A stretch of 64,000 nucleotides of DNA from Mucilaginibacter terrigena. GTDB lineage: Bacteria > Bacteroidota > Bacteroidia > Sphingobacteriales > Sphingobacteriaceae. The position numbers and the translations under genes are program-made. The stretch spans positions 124,001 through 188,000 of the forward strand of contig NZ_SEWG01000005.1 of the NCBI RefSeq assembly GCF_004168255.1, given 5' to 3'. The notes under the pieces were generated by a model. That model did not search any database. It was not told where the DNA came from and was given only the letters and a program-made list of their open reading frames with translations. Positions 26,670 to 35,262 of the stretch are shown here, piece after piece; position 1 is the first letter of the stretch, and every line of letters begins with the position of its first letter.

Positions 26670-27701
26670 AAACGCATTCCAACCCTGCGCCTTTAATTCA
26701 TGCAAATTGCCCGATTTTGTAATTAAGCTGCAACCCTCATTGGGTTCGGTAATGTAACCGATAATAGAGAAATCCATTTTATGTTTAATCTTATCGTAAT
26801 CGGCTTGTTTAACGGTGAAAAGCAGTTCGTAATCTTCGCCGCCACTTAGCGCACACACGGTTGGGTCCAAGCCAAACTCGCGGGCAGTTTCGTAAGTCAT
26901 TGGGTCGATAGGAATTTTTTCTTCGTATAATTTACAGCCTTTGTTGCTCTGTTTGCAAATGTGTAATATCTCTGACGCCAAACCATCGGATACATCTATC
27001 ATGGCTGTGGGTTTAACACTTAACTCTTTTAAAAGGTCAATAATATCTTTACGCGCTTCGGGTTTTAATTGGCGTTCAACTATATAATCTTTACCTTCCA
27101 GGTCTGGCTGGATATTAGGGTTTTCTATATAAACCAGTTTCTCTCGCTCTAATAACTGTAGCCCGGTATATGCACCACCTAAATCGCCTGATACGCATAT
27201 CAGGTCACCTTCTTCGGCGGTGTTGCGGTAAACTACATCCTTTTCATCGGCATAACCAATAGAAGTTATACTGATAACCAATCCCTGTTTTGACGCGCTG
27301 GTATCACCACCAACTATATCCACATTATAGTTACCGCAAGCCAGGTAAATGCCTTCGTAGAGTTCTTCAATGGCCTCTAACGGAAATTTACTACTCATAC
27401 CAATAGAAACCGTAATTTGGCTGGCCGTACCATTCATTGCATAAATATCGCTCAGGTTAACCTGTACAGCTTTGTAACCCAAATGTTTAAGTGGGGTATA
27501 AGCCAGATCGAAATGGATCCCTTCTAAAAGCAGGTCGGTAGATATCAGGGTTTTCTTTTCTTCAAAATTCAATACCGCGGCATCGTCTCCAACACCCTTT
27601 ATTGTGCTTTTTTGAGTAAGGATTATGTTTTTAGTGAGGTGGCTTATCAGGCCAAACTCTCCAAGATTTTCTATATTGGTTTTCTCTTCTTTCTCGAACA
27701 T
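26652..27701 (-). CDS. thiL: Thiamine-monophosphate kinase ThiL
   Basis: Phosphorylates thiamine monophosphate to thiamine diphosphate, using ATP in the cytoplasm. At 349 residues it is somewhat longer than the E. coli enzyme (325). The fold is AIRS/PurM type. Visible motifs are GVGDDAAVLNF near residue 37-47, DLLLEGIHFDL, GGDTSASKQGLVISITSIGY, ISVSGDLGG-like residues, and MIDVSDGLASEI. The C-terminus SPPAP and its stop come from the intergenic repeat. It lies 9 bases downstream of nadA on the same strand, so cofactor genes for NAD and thiamine are likely expressed together. Confidence 0.93.
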   Translation of the reverse strand: MFEKEEKTNIENLGEFGLISHLTKNIILTQKSTIKGVGDDAAVLNFEEKKTLISTDLLLEGIHFDLAYTPLKHLGYKAVQVNLSDIYAMNGTASQITVSIGMSSKFPLEAIEELYEGIYLACGNYNVDIVGGDTSASKQGLVISITSIGYADEKDVVYRNTAEEGDLICVSGDLGGAYTGLQLLEREKLVYIENPNIQPDLEGKDYIVERQLKPEARKDIIDLLKELSVKPTAMIDVSDGLASEILHICKQSNKGCKLYEEKIPIDPMTYETAREFGLDPTVCALSGGEDYELLFTVKQADYDKIKHKMDFSIIGYITEPNEGCSLITKSGNLHELKAQGWNAFSPPAP

Positions 27702-27710
27702 AATATTTTT

Positions 27711-28703
27711 TTATAAACCTAAACTTGCCGATATCTCCAGCATCCTTTCAATAGGTTTTACAGCTTTTTCTATAATATGTGCCGGTACTTCAATTTCGGG
27801 CATTTCATTTTTTAAACACAGGTACAGCTTTTCAAGTGTATTGCGTTTCATGTGCGGGCAATCGTTACATGCACAGGTGTTATTTGGCGGCGCCGGGATA
27901 AATGTTTTATCCGGGTTATCCTTTTGCATCTGATGTAATATACCTGCTTCGGTAGCTACAATAAATTCCTTTTCGGGACTATTAGTAGCATATTTTAAGA
28001 TACCAGTAGTAGATCCTATGTAATCTGCCAGTTGCAATATAACTTCCTCACATTCAGGATGCGCCAGTATCTTTGCATTTGGATAGCGTTCCTTCAGTTT
28101 AGTTATTTTTTCTCTACTGAAAATCTCGTGTACCATACAGGCGCCGTTCCAAAGTACTAAATCTCGACCTGTTTTTTTAGCTACCCAGGCACCCAAATTT
28201 CTATCCGGGCCAAATATTATCTTCTGTTCCTCTGGCAAGCTTTCCACTATTTGTACCGCATTGCTTGATGTACAAACTATATCGCTTAAAGCCTTCAGTT
28301 CAGCAGTACAATTCACATAGGTGATAACCAAATGATCAGGATAATTCTCTTTAAATTTCCTGAATAAATGGGGCGGGCAGCTGTCCGCCAACGAGCATCC
28401 TGCCTTCATATCCGGTAACAGAACTTTTTTATTTGGTGATAATATTTTTGCTGTTTCGGCCATGAAGTGTACACCGGCAAAAACAATAATATCTGCATCA
28501 GTTTTTGCTGCCTGCTGAGATAGGCCCAGGCTATCGCCAATATAATCGGCAATATCCTGTATATCTCCTTCCTGGTAATAATGCGCCAGTATAACAGCAT
28601 TTTTCTCTTTTTTAAGTTTTTCTATTTCGGCGAAAAGATCAAGCGACGGATCGATGTACTCGTCTGCAAAACCTTTCACTTTTATTTCTTCGAAGATATC
28701 CAT
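27711..28703 (-). CDS. nadA: Quinolinate synthase NadA
   Basis: An iron-sulfur enzyme of NAD synthesis: iminoaspartate and dihydroxyacetone phosphate condense to quinolinate. The 330-residue length is typical. Conserved cysteines include those in [11 protein letters not shown], the CTSSNAV stretch and the C-terminal [11 protein letters not shown], and the HYY motif is [23 protein letters not shown] at the N-terminus. Domain triplication is seen in the regular pattern of [15 protein letters not shown] helices. It precedes thiL by 9 bases; nadB is divergent across 407 bases. Confidence 0.95.
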   Translation of the reverse strand: MDIFEEIKVKGFADEYIDPSLDLFAEIEKLKKEKNAVILAHYYQEGDIQDIADYIGDSLGLSQQAAKTDADIIVFAGVHFMAETAKILSPNKKVLLPDMKAGCSLADSCPPHLFRKFKENYPDHLVITYVNCTAELKALSDIVCTSSNAVQIVESLPEEQKIIFGPDRNLGAWVAKKTGRDLVLWNGACMVHEIFSREKITKLKERYPNAKILAHPECEEVILQLADYIGSTTGILKYATNSPEKEFIVATEAGILHQMQKDNPDKTFIPAPPNNTCACNDCPHMKRNTLEKLYLCLKNEMPEIEVPAHIIEKAVKPIERMLEISASLGL

Positions 28704-29110
28704 TCAACAAATCAATTAATAATAACTCTTTTTTTATATATAAATAAAACTATTGTTATTAAGGTGTTAGTTATGTTTAAAAGTTGTGATACGATTTATA
28801 TGAAAAGTTGTTTTTCACTATTTACTAACAATTAACAGCATTCTTTATTTTTTTATATTATTGATTTAAAGATTAATATGACAAACAAGTTTTAATTTAA
28901 ATACTTATTTGTTAATAATTAGCTGCTCAATAAAATGTTAGTTATGATGTAAAATCGTCTTACAAATTGCTCAAAAGTAAACGTAAAAACTGTAAATTTC
29001 AGACTTACCAACGTTATGTTTATTTGTTACATTTTTACTTACACAAAGTTAACATCTTTTATACCCCTTATTAACATAAAGGCTAATTTTACACAATACA
29101 TATACTAAAC
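28704..29110. other. AT-rich divergent intergenic region between nadA and nadB
   Basis: A 407-base gap with very high A+T (several 60-base lines under 25% GC), including TTTATATATAAATAAAA next to nadA. It should carry the promoters of both divergent genes. I see no complete TAnnTTTG (close matches only), no convincing riboswitch fold and no ORF with support. No NrtR or NadR type operator is recognisable. Confidence 0.6.
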
Positions 29111-30703
29111 ATGACAAAAACTGTTGATTTTCTGGTTATAGGGTCGGGTATAGCCGGGTTAAGTTTTGCACTAAAAGCTGCAAAGCATGGTAAGGTACTG
29201 ATAGTTACAAAAGCTAATGAAGATGAAAGTAATACTAAGTATGCCCAGGGTGGTGTTGCGGTTGTTGTTGATAAAAAAGAAGATTCGTTTGAAAAACACA
29301 TTAATGATACCCTAATTGCGGGTGATGGCCTCTGCGATAGAGAAGTTGTAGAAGCCGTTGTTAAAGAAGGCCCCGAGCGCATCCGCGAGATTATTGATTA
29401 CGGTACCAACTTTGACATGACCAATGAAGGCATTTATGATCTTGCTAAAGAAGGCGGGCACAGCGAATTTAGGGTATTACATTATAAGGATATTACCGGC
29501 TTTGAAATAGAACGTTCGTTATTAGAAGAGATCCATCGCGAACCTAATATTGAGATACTTACTCATTACTTTGCAGTTGACCTGATTACCCAGCACCATT
29601 TGGGCGAGTTTGTTGATAAATCATCAGATAATATAAAGTGCTATGGTATATACGCTTTTAATACTGAAAATAACCAGGTAGAAAATATTGAATCAAAAAT
29701 TACTATAATGGCATCAGGCGGTGCCGGGCACATATATTCGGTAACTACCAATCCTGTTATTGCCACCGGCGATGGCGTAGCTATGGTTTACCGTGCTAAA
29801 GGTAAGGTGCGTAACATGGAATTTATCCAGTTCCACCCAACTGCTTTATATAACCCGGGGGAATATCCGTCGTTCCTGATTTCGGAAGCTGTGCGTGGTA
29901 TGGGTGGTGTTTTAAAACGTACCAATGGCGAAGAATTTATGCAGGAGTACGATGAACGTAAATCATTAGCGCCAAGGGATATCGTAGCAAGAGCTATCGA
30001 TGCTGAAATAAAAAAATCGGGCGAAGATTTTGTTTACTTGGATATCCGCCATAAAAAGAAGAAAGATATTATCGAACATTTCCCTAATATATATGCCAAA
30101 TGTTTGGAGATTGGTATTGATATGACACGTGATATGATCCCGGTTGCACCTGCCTGCCATTACATGTGTGGTGGTGTGTTGGTAGATCATCAGGGCCGGT
30201 CGTCAATTAAGAGGCTTTATGCTTGCGGCGAATGTTCATCAACCGGTTTGCACGGTGCTAACCGGCTGGCCTCAAATTCATTATTGGAAGCTTTGGTTTT
30301 TGCGCATCGTATCTATAAAGACGCTATTGTTGATTTTGCAAGTTTAGAGATCCCAACAAACATCCCTGATTGGAACGAGCATGGTGTACAACTTTCTAAC
30401 GAGGATATCCTGGTTACCCATAATATCCGCGAGATGCAGAAACTGATGAATGATTACGTAGGTATCGTCCGGTCCGATTTCCGATTGGAAAGAGCCATGC
30501 GCCGGCTGCGCTTGCTATACGAAGAAACAGAAGATTTCTATAAAAAAACCAAACTATCAGTTAAGCTTTGTGAACTGCGTAACCTTATCCAGGTAAGTTA
30601 TTTGGTTGTAAAATCGGCTACTGCAAGGCACGAGAGCAGGGGGTTGCATTATACTACCGATTACCCTGAACATCAGGAAGTATTGGAGGATACAGTTTTT
30701 TAA
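29111..30703 (+). CDS. nadB: L-aspartate oxidase NadB
   Basis: An FAD enzyme that oxidises aspartate to iminoaspartate, which NadA uses. The 530-residue length is normal. The FAD-binding start is FLVIGSGIAGLSFALKAAKHG, then NTKYAQGGVAVVV, ASGGAGHIYSVTTNP and the C-terminal GGVLVDHQGRSSIKRLYACGECSSTGLHGANRLASNSLLEAL. The helical C-terminal domain (REMQKLMNDYVGIVRSDFRLERAMRRL) is the succinate dehydrogenase-like end. It is divergent from nadA; the usual nadB-nadA operon is split in this genome. The tRNA-Gly gene lies just after it on the other strand. Confidence 0.96.
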   Translation: MTKTVDFLVIGSGIAGLSFALKAAKHGKVLIVTKANEDESNTKYAQGGVAVVVDKKEDSFEKHINDTLIAGDGLCDREVVEAVVKEGPERIREIIDYGTNFDMTNEGIYDLAKEGGHSEFRVLHYKDITGFEIERSLLEEIHREPNIEILTHYFAVDLITQHHLGEFVDKSSDNIKCYGIYAFNTENNQVENIESKITIMASGGAGHIYSVTTNPVIATGDGVAMVYRAKGKVRNMEFIQFHPTALYNPGEYPSFLISEAVRGMGGVLKRTNGEEFMQEYDERKSLAPRDIVARAIDAEIKKSGEDFVYLDIRHKKKKDIIEHFPNIYAKCLEIGIDMTRDMIPVAPACHYMCGGVLVDHQGRSSIKRLYACGECSSTGLHGANRLASNSLLEALVFAHRIYKDAIVDFASLEIPTNIPDWNEHGVQLSNEDILVTHNIREMQKLMNDYVGIVRSDFRLERAMRRLRLLYEETEDFYKKTKLSVKLCELRNLIQVSYLVVKSATARHESRGLHYTTDYPEHQEVLEDTVF

Positions 30704-30706
30704 TTG

Positions 30707-30779
30707 AGCGGAAAACGGGATTCGAACCCGCGGCCTTCAGTTTGGGAAACTGATGCTCTACCAACTGAGCTATTTCCGC
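30707..30779 (-). tRNA. tRNA-Gly (anticodon CCC)
   Basis: Full cloverleaf on the minus strand: acceptor GCGGAAA pairs with TTTCCGC, D-arm GCTC AGTTGGTA GAGC, anticodon stem TCAGT/ACTGA with loop TTCCCAA (anticodon CCC), variable AGGCC, T-arm GCGGG TTCGAAT CCCGT, discriminator T. Length 73 without CCA; no CCA is encoded. It lies 4 bases after the nadB stop, in the opposite orientation. Confidence 0.95.
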
Positions 30780-30853
30780 TTATATTAGCATTCAAACATA
30801 AGAAAAGTAAATCAATCACTAATTCACTAATTGAAAAAATCACTAAATAAACT

Positions 30854-31366
30854 ATGCCTGTTATTCTTCCCGTAAAAGATAAATCTCCGCAATGGGGGAC
30901 GGACTGCTTTATTGCCGAAAATGCTACTATTGTTGGTGATGTGGTAATGGGCAACAATTGTTCCGTGTGGTTTAACGCGATTATCCGTGGAGATGTGCAT
31001 TATATTAAAATAGGCGATAACACAAACATCCAGGACGGTGCAGTGATCCACGCCACCTATTTAAAAGCGCCAACTAATATTGGTAATAATGTATCTATTG
31101 GCCATAACGCAATTGTGCACGGCTGTACGCTGCAAGATAACGTTTTGATAGGTATGGGGGCCATTGTTATGGATGATGCCATAGTGGAAGAATATGTGAT
31201 AATAGGGGCAGGTTCCGTAGTGCTGGAGAATACCATCTGCGAATCAGGTTACCTATACGCCGGCACACCAGCCAAAAAAATAAAGCCCCTTACCCATGAG
31301 CAAAAGGCTTTATTAAATAAGCTGCCGCAAAACTATATTATGTATTCCGGCTGGTTTAAGGAATAA
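30854..31366 (+). CDS. Gamma-class carbonic anhydrase family protein
   Basis: A 170-residue left-handed beta-helix protein of the gamma carbonic anhydrase/YrdA group. Hexapeptide repeats run from residue 25 to 150 (NATIVGDVVMGNNCSVWFNAIIRGDVHYIKIGDNTNIQDGAVIHATY...). The metal ligands of the family appear as the His of AVIHA and the two His of IGHNAIVHG. Activity as a true carbonic anhydrase is not assured; many members bind zinc or iron with other or no known roles. A trimeric cytosolic protein is expected. The end overlaps the start of the convergent Big_5 gene by 11 bases. Confidence 0.85.
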   Translation: MPVILPVKDKSPQWGTDCFIAENATIVGDVVMGNNCSVWFNAIIRGDVHYIKIGDNTNIQDGAVIHATYLKAPTNIGNNVSIGHNAIVHGCTLQDNVLIGMGAIVMDDAIVEEYVIIGAGSVVLENTICESGYLYAGTPAKKIKPLTHEQKALLNKLPQNYIMYSGWFKE

Positions 31367-32999
31367 CAGGCTCCCTTGGTATATCAATAGGCTCTTCAGC
31401 CTCCCAGTTTGGCCTTAATGTAATTTCTTTTTCATACAGCCATATATTTTCGGGCTGTGTTTTGCGCCTTACATTACCACTATCCCAACGACCGTTGCGG
31501 TTGCTATCATATATAACCCTTACCTTGTATTTGCCTGTTAAAAAGTTTTTGTAAATAACAGACGTGCTTTTACTGACCGGGTCGCTGCGCATTAATACCT
31601 TTTGCTCATCAAGTAATTCTACCACATAACGTTTGCTGGTATCAGGAACAGAAACCTTAAGGGTAAGCATGCTGTAGTTTTCTGGCTTATCCGCTTCAAA
31701 ACTAATACCTGCACGTTTATTTTTATCACCATATATGTCGGTAACCGCCGCTTCATTTAAAAGCAACTGGTACCTGCCACCCGGCTTAAAACGATATTTT
31801 AGGAACAGGTTCCGGGTATTTGCCGTGTCTTTTTGAATGGTAAAGTTTGTTAAACTGGCCGAATCCTGCATTAACACGATCAGCCCGGGCTCAAACGATG
31901 CTATTGGTAAATTAGAAGTAATACGTAGATCGGTATTGGGTTTTAATTTGTTATCCCGGTTAATGCTGTATTTAAAATTAAGGTTACGTGCAAAGCTTTC
32001 TTTACGGCCTTTTAGCTGGTAAACGGTATCTATCGGTTTGTTATTGTCAAGTATAGCAACACGTAACGAGTCGAAGTCCATATTACGCATATAAATCAAA
32101 GCGGTATCCTTGGTTTTACTTATCTCCAATATTTTTTGACTATCAAACGCGGGTGGATATACGACCTTTATAGAAGGATTTTCCAGGCGCTTATTAAATA
32201 TCATTGAAAAGATACCATCGGGCGTAAATTTCTTTTCCATCAGGCGAAACTTTTCGGGTATCTGCTGGAATAGCGACAACTTGATATTTGATGTGTCTTT
32301 GGTAAGATTTATGGTTTTGTTAGAAAACGCGATAAGTTCTTTGTCGTTATCAAAGATCTTATTTGGGCTTGGTTCTTTTAAGGCATAAATCTTATACTCA
32401 CCATCGTGCAGGTTATTAAGCGAAAAATTGCCCGAGGAATCGGTAGTTGCAAAAATGGTTGGTTTCTTTTTCCCGAATAGTAACGAATCCTGCCTTATCG
32501 GGAAGATCATAACTGTAGCTTCTTTTTCTTTTTCCTGCGTGATGCTGTTTATCACAGTTCCCGACATGCTTAACGAATCGATATGCGGACCGGTAGAGAA
32601 TACATAAGTAAAATTGGGCAGCACGTTGCTTTCATTCACATCCTGTATCGCTTTACCAAAGTTGATAACATAGGTTGTGTTTTTCTGCAGCGTGTCCTTA
32701 AAATCAATGATCAGGTTTTTGCGGTCTATCTTATACTCGGCCGGTTTTTCCTGGGCAGGGCTGATGCTAATTTCCTGGTACTGGTTGCTCAGTTTAAAAA
32801 ATTCATCAAATTCTAATTTTATTTCTTTCGCCGCGAAATTACGGGTCATATTTTCGGGCGTTGCTTTTAATAACTTCGGCGGGGTAAGGTCGCGCGGGCC
32901 ACCCATGGGCTTTTGTATACTCGCGCAGCCAAAAACGATTAAAGCGACTAATATGAAAAAGAAATTTTTGCTGAAAATAACCGATTTTGGATTTAACAT
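31356..32999 (-). CDS. Lipoprotein with N-terminal Ig-like (Big_5) domain
   Basis: A 547-residue exported protein. The signal is FFFILVALIVFGC at about residues 13-25, then the sequence ASIQKPMGGPRDLTPPKLLKATPENMTRNF, the entry to a Big_5 (PF13205-type) Ig-like domain that extends to about residue 132 (FTYVFSTG). The remainder has several beta-rich segments, including a carboxypeptidase-regulatory-like part (SGNFSLNNLHDGEYKIYALKE, about 192-212) and a final domain (GKYKVRVIYDSNRNGRWDSGN). This architecture is common in Bacteroidota lipoproteins of unknown role. It is convergent with the carbonic anhydrase gene. Confidence 0.78.
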   Translation of the reverse strand: MLNPKSVIFSKNFFFILVALIVFGCASIQKPMGGPRDLTPPKLLKATPENMTRNFAAKEIKLEFDEFFKLSNQYQEISISPAQEKPAEYKIDRKNLIIDFKDTLQKNTTYVINFGKAIQDVNESNVLPNFTYVFSTGPHIDSLSMSGTVINSITQEKEKEATVMIFPIRQDSLLFGKKKPTIFATTDSSGNFSLNNLHDGEYKIYALKEPSPNKIFDNDKELIAFSNKTINLTKDTSNIKLSLFQQIPEKFRLMEKKFTPDGIFSMIFNKRLENPSIKVVYPPAFDSQKILEISKTKDTALIYMRNMDFDSLRVAILDNNKPIDTVYQLKGRKESFARNLNFKYSINRDNKLKPNTDLRITSNLPIASFEPGLIVLMQDSASLTNFTIQKDTANTRNLFLKYRFKPGGRYQLLLNEAAVTDIYGDKNKRAGISFEADKPENYSMLTLKVSVPDTSKRYVVELLDEQKVLMRSDPVSKSTSVIYKNFLTGKYKVRVIYDSNRNGRWDSGNVRRKTQPENIWLYEKEITLRPNWEAEEPIDIPREPVIP

Positions 33000-33114
33000 T
33001 GTTTTTATGCCCTATAAACGATTTTTATGTTTTGATGAATTGCGATATTAAAAATTAGAAAAAATGCTTTATAAACGATATTTTATAATTTATTGATTGT
33101 CAGTTATTTATATA

Positions 33115-34977
33115 TTATCTTGACACATGTACCATCAAAACCGAGACATCCGAAGGGGATACACCCGAAATTCGGGAAGCCTGGCCTAAAGTACGTGGTT
33201 TTATTCGCATCAGCTTTTCGCGTGCTTCTTTTGAAAGCGAAACCAATTGGTGGTAGTCAAACTCGGGATTAATTTCCCGGTCTTCCATTTTTTTCATCCT
33301 GTCAACAATTTCCAATTCTTTTATAAAGTAACTCTCGTATTTGATTTTTATTTCAGCCTGTTCAACAGTTTCTTTATCATAACCCGACAACTTATCTTGT
33401 AATGAGCCATCTATGCGCTTTAGCTCATTAAAACCAATTTGAGGCCGGGTAAGCAAATTAAACAATTTGGCGCTTTGGTTTATTGGCGATGTACCGCTTT
33501 CTTCCAGTAATGCATTTACTGCAGATGGATCGATGCTTTTGGTACGTGTAAAGGCAACAATATCGTCGGAGTTTTTGATCTTTTGGTTTACCTTATCCAA
33601 ACGCTCATCGCTTATTAATCCAAGTTCATGGCCTATTGGGCTCAGCCTGATATCCGCATTATCCTGGCGCAACAATAAGCGGTGTTCGGCCCGTGAGGTA
33701 AACATACGGTAAGGCTCTTCTGTGCCTTTTGTTACCAGGTCATCTATTAATACACCAATATATGATTCTGACCTTTTAAGGATCAATTCGTGCTTATCAT
33801 TTATCTTTTGATGCGCGTTTATACCGGCAATAAATCCCTGTGATGCCGCTTCCTCGTAACCGGTGGTGCCGTTTATCTGCCCTGCAAAATATAAATTACC
33901 GATCAGTTTTGTTTCCAGCGTTAAGCCCAACTGGGTAGGCGGGAAAAAATCATATTCGATAGCATACCCCGGGCGGAACATTTTTGCAGTTTCAAAACCC
34001 GGTATTTGTGTTAATGCTTTATATTGCACATCCTCGGGCAACGAAGTGGAGAAACCATTTACATAGATCTCGCAAGTGTTCCAGCCTTCCGGTTCAACAA
34101 ATATCTGGTGTCGGTCGCGCTCGGCAAAACGATTTATTTTATCCTCTATAGAAGGGCAATACCGAGGGCCTAAGCCTTTAATTCGGCCGGTAAACATCGG
34201 CGATTTTTCAAATCCTTCTTTTAGCGTTTCGTGTACTTTGGTATTGGTGTAAGTTATCCAGCAACAGCGTTGGTCTTTGGCTAACTCTACATCTGTATAA
34301 GAGAAACGACCGCGTTCTTCGTCGCCCCATTGCTCTTCCATTAACGAATAATTTAAGCTCCGTCCATCCACACGGGGAGGGGTGCCTGTTTTCATCCTGC
34401 CCGATTCAAAGCCCAGGGTAACCAATTGTTCAGTTAGCCCGGTAGCGGCTTTTTCACCAGTACGGCCACCTCCAAATTTCTTTTCGCCTATATGTATCAC
34501 ACCGTTAAGGAAGGTGCCATTGGTTAACACTACGGCATCTGCTTCAATCTCAACACCTATAGATGTGCGTACTCCGGCAATTGTATTTCCTTTAACTAAT
34601 AGCGATGTAACCGTATCCTGCCAAAAATCAACGTTTGGTGTCTTTTCCAGTGCAATACGCCACTCCTCGGCAAACCTTGCACGGTCGCTTTGTGCCCGTG
34701 GGCTCCACATAGCAGGGCCTTTGCTTAAGTTAAGCATCCTGAACTGCAGAGAAGTTTTATCGGTTATAATACCCGAGTATCCACCTAATGCATCAATCTC
34801 GCGCACTATTTGCCCTTTGGCTACACCGCCCATAGCAGGGTTGCAACTCATTTGTGCTATCGTTCCCATATTCATGGTGATGAGCAAAACAGACGAACCT
34901 AAATTAGCAGCGGCTGCAGCAGCTTCACAGCCCGCGTGTCCGGCACCAACTACTATTACATTATATTTTTTAAACAT
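33115..34977 (-). CDS. mnmG: tRNA modification enzyme MnmG (GidA)
   Basis: With MnmE it forms the 5-carboxymethylaminomethyl group at U34 of some tRNAs, using FAD, NADH and a folate. At 620 residues it is standard. The FAD motif is [21 protein letters not shown] at the N-terminus; the family motifs [32 protein letters not shown] and the [14 protein letters not shown] stretch follow; the C-terminal tail is [22 protein letters not shown] use ATG 34977. The longer start at 35004 runs through a parS-like palindrome and adds MFHVEHGGY, a common artefact. Its 5' region carries that parS at 34988-35003. Confidence 0.96.
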   Translation of the reverse strand: MFKKYNVIVVGAGHAGCEAAAAAANLGSSVLLITMNMGTIAQMSCNPAMGGVAKGQIVREIDALGGYSGIITDKTSLQFRMLNLSKGPAMWSPRAQSDRARFAEEWRIALEKTPNVDFWQDTVTSLLVKGNTIAGVRTSIGVEIEADAVVLTNGTFLNGVIHIGEKKFGGGRTGEKAATGLTEQLVTLGFESGRMKTGTPPRVDGRSLNYSLMEEQWGDEERGRFSYTDVELAKDQRCCWITYTNTKVHETLKEGFEKSPMFTGRIKGLGPRYCPSIEDKINRFAERDRHQIFVEPEGWNTCEIYVNGFSTSLPEDVQYKALTQIPGFETAKMFRPGYAIEYDFFPPTQLGLTLETKLIGNLYFAGQINGTTGYEEAASQGFIAGINAHQKINDKHELILKRSESYIGVLIDDLVTKGTEEPYRMFTSRAEHRLLLRQDNADIRLSPIGHELGLISDERLDKVNQKIKNSDDIVAFTRTKSIDPSAVNALLEESGTSPINQSAKLFNLLTRPQIGFNELKRIDGSLQDKLSGYDKETVEQAEIKIKYESYFIKELEIVDRMKKMEDREINPEFDYHQLVSLSKEAREKLMRIKPRTLGQASRISGVSPSDVSVLMVHVSR

Positions 34978-34987
34978 ATAACCTCCA

Positions 34988-35003
34988 TGTTCCACGTGGA
35001 ACA
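34988..35003. promoter_or_regulatory. parS-like centromere site 1
   Basis: TGTTCCACGTGGAACA, a perfect 16-bp palindrome extending to 18 bp (34987-35004). It matches the bacterial ParB/Spo0J binding consensus TGTTTCACGTGAAACA except at two symmetric positions, a variant common in parS sites. It lies in the mnmG 5' region, 10 bases before its ATG. ParA and ParB genes are not in this window. Confidence 0.85.
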
Positions 35004-35015
35004 TTATGTGATTTT

Positions 35016-35261
35016 TTACTTAGATGTTCCACGTGGAACATTCAAAAAGGAGTAGAGTGCAAATGCGCCCCAAACGCCTTCTAATACTACAAACGGGTAA
35101 AAATCAATCAAATACGACGAAAAACAGCAAATCGCAGCTCCTAAAAAGTTCATTCCTGTATAGACGCGGCCTTGGGCCGAAACCTTCTTATACATATTTA
35201 ATAGGAATGCAATCAATAAAATAATAACCCCAACAGATGCAATTATGTCTGATGTTTTCAT
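35016..35261 (-). CDS. CBU_0592-like small membrane protein, 81 aa
   Basis: An 81-residue protein with three hydrophobic segments: [20 protein letters not shown] (about 5-24), a second around [21 protein letters not shown] (about 37-57) and [18 protein letters not shown] (about 56-73). The pattern matches the CBU_0592-type membrane family of unknown function, recalled from its domain pattern. The last residues NVPRGTSK are encoded by the parS-like palindrome, so its true C-terminus ends at about residue 72, or has been fixed that way. The ABC-F gene is upstream and ends 1 base before this start. Confidence 0.7.
   Translation of the reverse strand: MKTSDIIASVGVIILLIAFLLNMYKKVSAQGRVYTGMNFLGAAICCFSSYLIDFYPFVVLEGVWGAFALYSFLNVPRGTSK
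35025..35040. promoter_or_regulatory. parS-like centromere site 2
   Basis: A second copy of the same perfect 16-bp palindrome (18 bp at 35024-35041), 37 bases from the first centre to centre. It lies inside the 3' end of the CBU_0592-like gene, where the minus-strand codons read NVPRGTS. Confidence 0.85.
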
Positions 35262-35262
35262 C

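Noticed and set aside
30704..30854. Possible prophage attachment site at tRNA-Gly
   Set aside because: No integrase gene and no repeated tRNA 3' end are seen nearby.
33012..33098. Imperfect direct repeat of TATAAACGAT before the Big_5 gene start
   Set aside because: It is short, AT-rich and diverged, so chance or a weak duplication explains it.
35024..35224. Plus-strand frame beginning MFHVEH
   Set aside because: The start is only the parS-like palindrome read in frame, and the rest is antisense to the CBU_0592-like gene.
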